From: CALDTK01 sp965213735
GTDB taxonomy: Bacteria; Bacteroidota; Bacteroidia; Chitinophagales; Saprospiraceae
DNA length: 64,000 bases
NCBI GenBank assembly: GCA_965213735.1
Contig: CBDCAB010000006.1
Coordinates: 2,509,440 to 2,573,439, forward strand
Direction: 5' to 3'
Shown here: positions 1-8,368 of the stretch, in pieces
Position numbering within the stretch: the first letter of the stretch is position 1
Layout: the number at the start of each line of letters is the position of its first letter
Translations under genes and position numbers: made by a program
The notes under the pieces: model-generated
Told to the model about the DNA's origin: nothing
Seen by the model: only the letters and a program-made list of their open reading frames with translations
Databases searched by the model: none

Positions 1-897
1 GCGGTGCTGGTGAGCGATCAGGCGCACTACTGCATCGACAGGGCGGTGCGCATTATGGAATGGGGGCAAGATGGCTTGATTAGTCTTGCTTCGGATGCGC
101 ATTTTCAAGTCACTGCGCCAGCGCTGGAGGCAGGTTTGGCAGAGGCGAAGGCACGTGGCCGGACTGTGATTGCCGTGGTGGGTATGGCCTGCACCACTAG
201 CACGGGCACGTATGATGACTTAGCGCTCCTTTCAGCTTTCGCCAAAACCCATCAACTTTGGTTTCATGTCGACGCAGCGCACGGTGGAGCGGCTCATTTT
301 AGCGACAGCGAAGCACATCTTACTGCAGGCATAGAACTGGCCGATAGCATCACCCTCGATGCGCATAAAATGATGGGCACGCCTGCCCTCACCACAGCCT
401 TGCTATATGCGCGTGGGGCTGACAGCTACCGCACCTTTGCCCAGCAGGCAGATTATCTTTGGCAAGCTGATGAAGCGCAGTGGTATCACTCAGGTCAGCG
501 TACGATCGAGTGCACCAAATTAATGATGGGCATGCGTGTGCTGGCGGTGCTCTTGGAGCGGGGCTTGGAGGGTATTGGGGCTTATGTGGCTAGTCGTCAT
601 CAACTGGCTCAGGCTTTCGCCAAAACTGTACGCGCGCGCCCGAATTGGCAGCTCGCAGTAGAGCCGATGAGCAATATTGTGTGCTTTCGCCACCAGCCCC
701 CACACCTCACCGAACCTGCGGCTCTTGATGCGCATAACGTGGCCATTCGCGAGGGCTTGCTTCACGATGGCAGCTTTTATGTGGTCAGTACCCGGCTTCG
801 CGGCGTGTATTGGCTACGAGTTACGCTGATGAATCCGCTGACTACGCAGCATGATTTGGAGCGGCTGCTGGATTTGGGGGAAGTATTGGCTGGGTAG
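1..897 (+). CDS. Group II pyridoxal-dependent decarboxylase, 3' part
   Basis: The reading frame is open to the window edge, so the N-terminus is missing; about 298 residues remain. The fragment carries the second half of the fold-type I PLP domain: VDAAHGG holds the Asp and Ala that contact the PLP ring, and LDAHKMMG holds the Lys that forms the Schiff base. This pattern is typical of the glutamate / 2,4-diaminobutyrate / aromatic amino acid decarboxylase family (known from the family). The small C-terminal domain follows and ends PLTTQHDLERLLDLGEVLAG. The substrate cannot be told from this part. The gene contains two exact copies (235-248 and 613-626) of the dispersed 14-mer GCTTTCGCCAAAAC, both read as AFAKT. 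Family assignment is confident, substrate is not. Confidence 0.85.
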   Translation, partial: AVLVSDQAHYCIDRAVRIMEWGQDGLISLASDAHFQVTAPALEAGLAEAKARGRTVIAVVGMACTTSTGTYDDLALLSAFAKTHQLWFHVDAAHGGAAHFSDSEAHLTAGIELADSITLDAHKMMGTPALTTALLYARGADSYRTFAQQADYLWQADEAQWYHSGQRTIECTKLMMGMRVLAVLLERGLEGIGAYVASRHQLAQAFAKTVRARPNWQLAVEPMSNIVCFRHQPPHLTEPAALDAHNVAIREGLLHDGSFYVVSTRLRGVYWLRVTLMNPLTTQHDLERLLDLGEVLAG

Positions 898-1017
898 GGG
901 TGGGTTAACTTGGTTTGGGGAGAAGCTTAATCTCTGATTTTTCCAAAATTGAGGTCGAACAGGGCGCCTCCGAGGCAAATTGCTTCGCGCCTCGCCGTGT
1001 GAGGAGGGTTGTAAAAA

Positions 1018-2926
1018 GCAGTTTCTCACGGAGGCCCACAGAGGCGCTACGCTTAAGGCACGGAGCGTCACGGAGGCGATAGACTTTAGGTTGAATACTT
1101 CAATAGCCTTGGCCCTCCGTGCTTCCTCCGTGCAACATCTCCGTGTCCCTCCGTGGGAGAGGCGTCACATCAGGCAGTTTCTCACGGAGGCCCACGGAGG
1201 CGCTACGCTTTGGGCACGGAGCGTCACGGAGGCGATAGACTTTAGGTTGAATACTCCGATAATAGTAAACCCCTCCGTGCTTCCTCCGTGCAAACTCTCC
1301 GTGTCCCTCCGTGTGGGAGGCGTCACACTAGGCAGTTCTTCACGGAGGCCCACAGAGGCGCTACGCTTTGGGCAGGAAGCGTCACGGAGGCGATAGGCTG
1401 AAGGTTGAATACTTCAATAGCCTTGGCCCTCCGCGCTCCTCCGTGCAAACTCTCCGTGTCCCTCCGTGGGAGAGGCGTCACATCAGGCAGTTTCTCACGG
1501 AGGCCCACGGAGGCGCTACGTTTTGGGCACGGAGAGTCTCGGAGGCGATAGGCTAAAGGTTAAATATTCCAATAATAGTAAACCCCTCCGTGCTTCCTCC
1601 GTGCAAACTCTCCGTGTCCCTCCGTGTGGGAGGCGTCACACTAGGCAGTTCTTCACGGAGGCCCACAGAGGCGCTACGCTTTGGGCACGGAGCGTCACGG
1701 AGGCGATAGACTGAAGGTCTAATACTCCGATAATAGTAAACCCCTCCGTGCTTCCTCCGTGCAACATCTCCGTGTCCCTCCGTGGGAGAGGCGTCACATC
1801 AGGCAGTTTCTCACGGAGGCCCACGGAGGCGCTACGCTTTGGGCACGGAGCGTCACGGAGGCGATAGACTGAAGGTCAAATACTCCGATAATAGTAAACC
1901 CCTCCGTGCTTCCTCCGTGCAAACTCTCCGTGTCCCTCCGTGTGGGAGGCGTCACGTTAGGCAGTTTCTCACGGAGGCCCACGGAGGCGCTACGCTTTGG
2001 GCACGGAGCGTCACGGAGGCGATAGACTTTAGGTTGAATACTTCAATAGCCTTGGCCCCTCCGTGCTCCTCCGTGCTAACTCTCCGTGTCCCTCCGTGTG
2101 GGAGGCGTCACATCAGGCAGTTTCTCACGGAGGCCCACGGAGGCGCTACGTTTTGGGCACGGAGAGTCTCGGAGGCGATAGGCTAAAGGTTAAATATTCC
2201 AATAATAGTAAACCCCTCCGTGCTTCCTCCGTGCAACATCTCCGTGTCCCTCCGTGTGGGAGGCGTCACATTAGGCAGTTTCTCACGGAGGCCCACAGAG
2301 GCGCTACGCTTTGGGCACGGAGCGTCACGGAGGCGATAGACTGAAGGTCTAATACTCCGATAATAGTAAACCCCTCCGTGCTTCCTCCGTGCAACATCTC
2401 CGTGTCCCTCCGTGGGAGAGGCGTCACATCAGGCAGTTTCTCACGGAGGCCCACGGAGGCGCTACGCTTTGGGCACGGAGCGTCACGGAGGCGATAGACT
2501 GAAGGTCAAATACTCCGATAATAGTAAACCCCTCCGTGCTTCCTCCGTGCAAACTCTCCGTGTCCCTCCGTGTGGGAGGCGTCACGTTAGGCAGTTTCTC
2601 ACGGAGGCCCACGGAGGCGCTACGCTTTGGGCACGGAGCGTCACGGAGGCGCTAGGCTGAAGGTCGAATACTTCAATAGCCTTGGCCCCTCCGTGCTCCT
2701 CCGTGCTAACTCTCCGTGTCCCTCCGTGTGGGAGGCGTCACATCAGGCAGTTTCTCACAGAGGCCCACAGAGGCGCTACGCTTTGGGCACGGAGAGTCAC
2801 GGAGGCGCTAGGCTGAAGGTCGAATACTTCGATAGCCTTGGCCCCTCCGTGCCGACTCCGTGCAGTATCTCCGTGTCCCTCCGTGTGGGAGGCGTGACAT
2901 TAGGCAGTTTATCACAGAGGCGATAG
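1018..2926. repeat. Tandem array of a ~157-bp CTCCGTG/CACGGAG repeat (about 12 units)
   Basis: The anchor GGCAGTT recurs at 1173, 1331, 1486, 1644, 1802, 1960, 2116, 2274, 2432, 2590, 2746 and 2903, giving periods of 155-158 bp. Each unit has several CTCCGTG words on one side and several CACGGAG words on the other, so a unit is an interrupted palindrome. Two spacer types join units: AATAGTAAACCCC (type A) and AATAGCCTTGGCC (type B). Their order from left to right is B A B A A A B A A A B B, so a four-unit block (A A A B, about 630 bp) is itself duplicated. Many short open frames cross the array on both strands, but they simply translate the repeat and are not genes. Confidence 0.95.
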
Positions 2927-3066
2927 GCTGAAGGTAAATAGGCGCTATACTTGATGCCTGACCTTGGAATGGTTGGCGCAGTTCAGTGCGGCTCTTTTGA
3001 GCTTCGCCATGTGAGGGGCGTCAAGAGCAAATTTGAGCGGCGCATTAGCACTTAGCGAAAGCCCCA

Positions 3067-3441
3067 TTAAAGCCGGAAGCGCTTTAAACCATCAATTAAC
3101 CTAGCTTGTCCAAAGTTTAAGAGGAAGCCTAACTCAAAACCGCCTAAACGCATATAAGTTAAGATTTGAGCGGTGTGCTGCGGAAGCAAATTCTTGATGC
3201 TCTTAGCCTCAATAACGACTTGATTCTCTACCAACAGATCTATGTAATAGGCAGTGCCAACATCTTCGCCGTCATAGAAGACACGTACAGGCACTTCTGC
3301 GAGGACATGCAGACCCGCCTTGCGTAAATCTATTGCCAAACACTGCACGTACACACTCTCTAACAGATGAGGCCCCATCGCACGATGAACGTTGATGGCA
3401 GCGGTGATAATGTGGTCAGCGAGCGAGTTGAGATCCTTCAT
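3067..3441 (-). CDS. GxxExxY family protein
   Basis: About 124 residues from the ATG at 3441, giving an N-terminus MKDLNSLADHIITAAINVHR. The signature GPHLLESVY matches the GxxExxY motif that names the family. Further on, the segment IDLLVENQVVIEAKS looks like a PD-(D/E)xK-type core (D, then ExK). The family is widespread and often sits in accessory regions; its biochemical role is not established, although the core suggests a nuclease-like fold. A longer in-frame start at 3489 exists, but the alignable family region begins near the chosen Met. It stands alone, downstream of the 157-bp repeat array. Confidence 0.8.
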   Translation of the reverse strand: MKDLNSLADHIITAAINVHRAMGPHLLESVYVQCLAIDLRKAGLHVLAEVPVRVFYDGEDVGTAYYIDLLVENQVVIEAKSIKNLLPQHTAQILTYMRLGGFELGFLLNFGQARLIDGLKRFRL

Positions 3442-3945
3442 AAACGTGATGGTAAAGGTGATCCAAATTATCTCAAGGTCGAGTCTCAAGAACCCTGATC
3501 GTGCATTAGAATTGCTTTTGAATCAAGAATGGGCGTTTTGCCTATTCCATTATCTACAATTAAAACAGTAAGGTACGGCTGTAGTTCAACCCGTAACCTA
3601 TTAATGGCGCGGAAGTCCCAAAGTATGAGCTCGTCAAGTCGAAGCATGCTTTACAAATCTAAGGCTCTTTTTTACAAATCCTCCGGCTTTGGCTCCAGCT
3701 GCCAGGTGCCTACAATCGCCTTTACAGGCCGAAGCGGGCGCTTCTCACAAAAATGGCAGGTAAAGTTGATCTCGTAGCTTACGCGCTCATAGCTTTCCAC
3801 GATCTAAGCACGAGGTGCTGGCGACACAAAGTGTCCATGCTCTTAAAATTATTTCTCCCTCACGAGCTTACCACCCGCCGAGAATGGCCCAGTGATAGCA
3901 CGAAGTGGCGTAAGCAGCTTCATACCACTGGCACCAAGTATAGCC
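3442..3945. other. Intergenic stretch with a possible decayed reading frame
   Basis: No convincing intact gene. On the minus strand, 3672-3803 is an open frame without an obvious start codon that ends EPKPEDL and contains FTCHFCEKRPLRP, a Cys-x2-Cys pattern that looks like real protein. It may be the 3' remnant of a lost gene. The two plus-strand open frames here look like shadows. Confidence 0.25.
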
Positions 3946-4653
3946 TCACTCGCCAGAGTTCAGAAAGCGAGCTTGATTTGCTAATAACTCATCCCAATGA
4001 TTTCTGAGATAGGGCCCGTAATCAGCATGAGATAGACGAGCGCTTTCTGTAAATGATGGTAGAGCTAACGCGGATGAGAGACTAGTCTTCTCCAAAGTAT
4101 GGAGACTATAAATAGAAGAGCCCGCTTCTAACCTGACTATCAATCCGGGAAGCCCACCATATTTACTTGGACCAAAAGAGATCGGAACTTGTGTAGTAAA
4201 CCATGCTACGACAGAGGGATGACTTTTAAGTGTAGCTTTGATTACATCATAGCCTGCTATAGTGCTTGTTTGTGCAGTATGAATGACCCAAACATCCAGC
4301 CTCATCCGCTCATAAACTTTATGAGCTGCAGAGGGCGATCCTGTGGGATATGCATAGGTTACATCACGTGCTGTAGCCCAACTTGTAACCAGATTATCCG
4401 TTAAATCCAAGTTTACATTCTCTGGACATGCCGCGCATAGCGAGAAACTGCTTCCGAGGGAGCTGCTTTCTAAGGTAAAGTATCGAGTTTGTTGTGCAGC
4501 CGAAAGTTTTGCTACTTCGCTTGCAGGTAGGCCAGCAGAAGCAAGCACACCCGCTAAATCTTGGTCTTCCGCATACACCACCTTAAGTTGGGCATACGAG
4601 CTATGCGAGAGCAAAAGCCAAAAGATTATGTTAGCTGCGAGATAATTCTTCAT
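3946..4653 (-). CDS. GLPGLI family secreted protein
   Basis: About 235 residues from the ATG at 4653 (MKNYLAANIIFWLL...), which gives a signal peptide ending around SYAQ. The motif KYGGLPGLIVRLE near the C-terminal half is the GLPGLI signature that defines this Bacteroidota family; such proteins are exported and their function is unknown. Two Cys pairs are visible (CAAC and elsewhere). A longer start ten codons upstream would place extra residues before the signal peptide and is less likely. It stands alone, and the next gene (DUF5686) is divergent with a 680-bp gap. Confidence 0.8.
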   Translation of the reverse strand: MKNYLAANIIFWLLLSHSSYAQLKVVYAEDQDLAGVLASAGLPASEVAKLSAAQQTRYFTLESSSLGSSFSLCAACPENVNLDLTDNLVTSWATARDVTYAYPTGSPSAAHKVYERMRLDVWVIHTAQTSTIAGYDVIKATLKSHPSVVAWFTTQVPISFGPSKYGGLPGLIVRLEAGSSIYSLHTLEKTSLSSALALPSFTESARLSHADYGPYLRNHWDELLANQARFLNSGE

Positions 4654-5335
4654 GTGAAAAGAAATTTTTGACAACAAACACAAAGGTTTTTAAGAACTGG
4701 GAAAGCAATACGTGCTGACGATTGACTGAGACGTAACTGATCACCTATTCCAAAACAAGCAGAGCCGTCACCCTGAGCCGAGAGCGCAGCGAACTGGCCT
4801 GAGGGTCTGGCGATAGCTGAACAGTTACACTGAGACAAACCAAACGTAACGCTGAGTTTAAGTAGGCAGTAAACTTTTCGCCTAGATTATAGAGTCTGTA
4901 ACATTTGTACCCTCCAAAAAGACTGTTCCTAAATTAGTGCTGAACAAGGCGTCGTTTCGCCGTTGAATACAGCGCGTTGCACAAGGAACACCACGATGCG
5001 TAGTGCAACATTTAGCGCAGAGTACCAGCGAGCCACAAGATCACGGCCATGACCAAAATTGCTCTAGGTATATCAAACTTAAGACGAGTGGTGCACATCT
5101 ACGATATACCAACATCCGGGTATTTTTCGAACGTTCTACTCTTCCCATTAGTCTCCTCCAGCCTAGGCCGTGTCTGGTAGTGGAGATTGCCTTGCCGGTT
5201 AGCACTTTGCCCAACCTATACGACTTGCTGGACTGATGTGTGTTAGTGCCGTTCTCACCTTCGCAACTTATCGCCAACAAAGTCACCAAGCTGCACATCT
5301 TTGGTTGGAGATTTCTAAACTCAAATTGCACTCGA
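4654..5335. other. Intergenic stretch with short dispersed repeat pieces
   Basis: No supported gene. Positions 4782-4795 carry GAGCGCAGCGAACT, inside a CACCCTGAGC...GGGTCT context, and the same 14-mer recurs in the 66-bp tandem repeat at 11659-11850. Position 4888 onward (AGAGTCTGTAACA) resembles the inverted-repeat ends seen at 60655-60672. Several open frames of 60-150 codons overlap each other on both strands with no recognisable domain. Confidence 0.4.
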
Positions 5336-7885
5336 ATGGGCTTCAAAATCCGTCTCCAGCTACGGTACAGCTGGCTTTTTATGCTCTTGGTGGCGCAGCA
5401 GTCGGGCTTTGCACAAACCGTAGTTGGTACCGTGAGCAGTGCCGATGGCGAACGCTTACCATTTGCGACTATCACGCTGGTGGGCGCACAGGGTGGCACT
5501 ACAGCCTCGCTAGAAGGCGCCTACAGCCTCAGCCTCCCAGCAGGTGCTACAGCCATCGAGGCGCGCTATATCGGCTACGAACCCCTACGCATTGCCGTCG
5601 ATGCGGCTCTAGCCGAAACAACAATGAATTTTGAGCTTGAGCCAGCGACTTACAACTTAGGTGAAGCCACTGTGAGTGCCAACGCCGAAGATCCAGCCTA
5701 CCGCATCATGCGTGAAGCTGCCGCCAGGCGTGAGCAGTACCTGCGGGCAGACCCGCGCTATGAAGTAGATGTTTACGTCAAAGGACAATTTAAGATTGAT
5801 GAGGCTCCAACTAAAATTATGGGACAGGAACTGGGCGACATGGGTGGAGTACTCGATTCTAGCCGAGCTGGCATTGTGTATTTATCAGAAACATACTCAA
5901 CCTTGCAATTTGAGCAACCGGATAATATTCGTGAGACAGTCACGGCTTCAAAGGTCAGTGGAAGTCCACGAGGTTATTCATATAATTCTGCGGCCGTTCT
6001 CGACTTTGATCTTTATCAGCGGACCACGGATTATAACACGCCAATATTGAGTCCAATTGCTGAAAACGCGCCCTCTACTTACCGCTTTGCACTCCTTGGC
6101 TCGCGGAGAGCGGAGAATGCCCGTCTTGTTTACAAGATCGATGTCACGCCACGCAACGCGATGAGTCCTGCCTATCATGGAACATTATATATCGAAGATT
6201 CTACTTATCATTTATTAGATGCGGATTTATACCTGGTCGGTGGCACTCTCAATGCGAGTGGACTTGATACCCTTTACCTCTCGCAGAGTTACCGTCAGCG
6301 CGAAGATGCGGGCTGGCAGATTATGCAGCGCCGCCTCGAGCCGGTGATTAATTTTATGGGCTTTCGCATCAGGGGGATCTTTGCAGCTGTTTATTCCAAC
6401 TTCGATTATAATCCTGATTGGCCAGTTTCACCTTTCGGCAAAACGAGAACTGAAATTCTGCCTGAATCAAATCTCGTCGACAGCACCCTTTGGGAAGCGC
6501 GACCTATACCGCTGACGTCAGCTGAGCAGCTGGATTATACCCGTAAAGACAGCATCCAACAGCGGGTAAATTCTCCTGCCTACCGCGACAGTGTCCAGGC
6601 CAAACGCAATGAGTTTGACTTTGGCGCACTCACGGGCTACACCTACTCCAACTGGCGGAAAAATACCCAGTGGACCTTCGAGTCGCCGATCAGCAAGAAT
6701 GGCTTTCATTCCGTCACTGGATTGCAGCTTGGCGTAGGGCTCAAGTACACGAAAGCTGCCGACGAGGAAGCTTCTCGACTCCTCACGCTGGAAAGCGCGC
6801 TCGTGTATGGCTGGGCCGATGAGCAATTCTATCCTACTGCTCGCGCCGCTTACCTATTCAGCAAAAAGTACGGCACCGAACTAGCACTCAGCGGCGGAAG
6901 GGCATTAAAAGACTATCACCGTTTCAATCCTGTTGACGCTTTTTTCAATGCAGGCCTTAGCCTCTCCCGCCACCGCAACCCGCTGAAGCTCTATGAAAGT
7001 CGTTTCGTGCAGGTAGAACACACCACGCAGTTAAAGGACAAGGAGAACTTTCCACTCGCAGACCTCAACCACGCCTTGATTTTTGAACAACGTCTGCCGC
7101 GCGCCAATGAGACGGAATACAGCTTCGGCAAGAAATCTCGGCGCTATACCCCAAACTTCCCGAATGGCTCCACTGGAGAAATCGATTTCAACGATCGCCT
7201 GCAGACCCACACGATACTCCGCTACTTTGGCGGACTGAGTTTTACACCTGGTCGGCAGTTTCTCGTGCGTCCCGATAGCTACACGGCATTACCGAGTAAG
7301 TGGCCTACCCTGGGCTTCAATTGGAGGTATGGCTTTGAAATTGACAATCCCTTCAGCACGCGCATAGGGTATCTCTTCGTCGGCGCGAGTGTGCGCAAAG
7401 AGGAGATTCAAGTGAGGCGTTTAGGCAAGTTTAGCGCTCGTGTAGCGACAGGTGCCAATGTGTTCTTTGCAGGTACGCAATTCACCATTGATCTCGATCA
7501 GTTTGCCGGCAGCGAGTTGTTGATCAACAACTACAGCGACTACCTCACGCGCTTTCTGGCCCTCCCCCACTACGGTCTCACTACAGACCAACCGTGGGTC
7601 AATGGGGTGGTTGAGCACAACTTCAATGGCCTCCTTTGGCGGCAGTTGCCTGTGCTGCGGCGTCTGGGTTGGAATGTAATTATCCGAGCTGCGGGCATTG
7701 CAATCGCTGACGATGAGCGCGAGCACTACGAGCTAGGCGCTGCACTCAGCAACATTGGCTTTGGCCCGGCAAGATTTTTCAGAGCGGATATAGCTGTCGG
7801 CAATCAAGACGATCGACTGGATTGGCGAAATCCTGTGTATCGCATTGGCTTTAATGTGCCGTTGAATGAGTTGGTGATTGAGTAG
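5336..7885 (+). CDS. DUF5686 / carboxypeptidase-regulatory-like outer-membrane protein
   Basis: About 849 residues. The ATG at 5336 gives MGFKIRLQLRYSWLFMLL followed by a cleavage site near GFAQ. Residues ~25-105 form a carboxypeptidase-D regulatory-like Ig domain (TVVGTVSSADGERLPFATITL ... SLEGAYSLSLPAG), as in SusC-like proteins. The rest matches the DUF5686 layout: a middle region with YVKGQFKI and a long C-terminal part rich in alternating hydrophobic/aromatic strands, ending PVYRIGFNVPLNELVIE, as expected for a beta-barrel in the outer membrane. The family's function is unknown. It is not next to a SusD gene. An in-frame GTG/ATG further upstream exists, but the signal peptide favours 5336. 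Confidence 0.85.
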   Translation: MGFKIRLQLRYSWLFMLLVAQQSGFAQTVVGTVSSADGERLPFATITLVGAQGGTTASLEGAYSLSLPAGATAIEARYIGYEPLRIAVDAALAETTMNFELEPATYNLGEATVSANAEDPAYRIMREAAARREQYLRADPRYEVDVYVKGQFKIDEAPTKIMGQELGDMGGVLDSSRAGIVYLSETYSTLQFEQPDNIRETVTASKVSGSPRGYSYNSAAVLDFDLYQRTTDYNTPILSPIAENAPSTYRFALLGSRRAENARLVYKIDVTPRNAMSPAYHGTLYIEDSTYHLLDADLYLVGGTLNASGLDTLYLSQSYRQREDAGWQIMQRRLEPVINFMGFRIRGIFAAVYSNFDYNPDWPVSPFGKTRTEILPESNLVDSTLWEARPIPLTSAEQLDYTRKDSIQQRVNSPAYRDSVQAKRNEFDFGALTGYTYSNWRKNTQWTFESPISKNGFHSVTGLQLGVGLKYTKAADEEASRLLTLESALVYGWADEQFYPTARAAYLFSKKYGTELALSGGRALKDYHRFNPVDAFFNAGLSLSRHRNPLKLYESRFVQVEHTTQLKDKENFPLADLNHALIFEQRLPRANETEYSFGKKSRRYTPNFPNGSTGEIDFNDRLQTHTILRYFGGLSFTPGRQFLVRPDSYTALPSKWPTLGFNWRYGFEIDNPFSTRIGYLFVGASVRKEEIQVRRLGKFSARVATGANVFFAGTQFTIDLDQFAGSELLINNYSDYLTRFLALPHYGLTTDQPWVNGVVEHNFNGLLWRQLPVLRRLGWNVIIRAAGIAIADDEREHYELGAALSNIGFGPARFFRADIAVGNQDDRLDWRNPVYRIGFNVPLNELVIE

Positions 7886-8368
7886 GTAAAATCAACATAA
7901 AAGCTGTATATCTAGAAAATAAAGCAGGTTAAGCCGCGCGAAGCATCTAAAGAGATTCTCTAATACGGGGTAAGTTAAATCTTCTATATTAACTATCCTA
8001 TATAAATAATGAGCATATTACGCGAAATAGATTTCATTACTCTAGAATAAACTTGCAGAATTGGCTAAACCAGTCCACAGAGTCACTTCATCTATGTCGA
8101 TTGCCGGAGATGTACCTTGCCCATAGGCGAGGTGAGATGAGGTCAATACACCAATGGTACAGAAGGCAACAACCTTCAATGATTGGAAAATTGTTTGCAG
8201 ATGGCTAGGGTATGGTGTAACTTGCATGATGACAAGGGTTGGTGACGGTTTTGGAATAGCGGTGGGGTAGATGTACCTGTGTAAGGTTCCTCATCCACCT
8301 TTTCCATGTTTGGTGAATGTCATCGACCACTACCTGGTTCACGGTACCTTAAAGAAAAATCGCTTGTG
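7886..8368. other. Intergenic stretch with one doubtful small minus-strand frame
   Basis: The minus-strand frame 8042-8227 (61 codons) starts MQVTPYPSH, has a hydrophobic stretch with LAYGQ that looks like a signal peptide, and then stops after about 25 further residues. It could be a small secreted peptide or the truncated start of a lost gene. Nothing else is visible here. Confidence 0.3.

Noticed and set aside
1018..2926. Series of 60-140-codon frames on both strands with near-identical products
   Set aside because: They are translations of the 157-bp repeat in different frames; both strands are open because of base composition. No start signals or domains.
1018..2926. CRISPR array
   Set aside because: Period (~157 bp) is much longer than CRISPR units, the 'spacers' fall into only two recurring types, and no cas genes are present.
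3001..3030. GAGCTTCGCCATG as another copy of the 14-mer
   Set aside because: Too many differences from GCTTTCGCCAAAAC (lacks the AAAAC end); counted only exact and one-mismatch copies.
5041..5634. Frames of 130-150 codons on both strands around the DUF5686 start
   Set aside because: They overlap the signal peptide and first domain of the real gene and show no family features.
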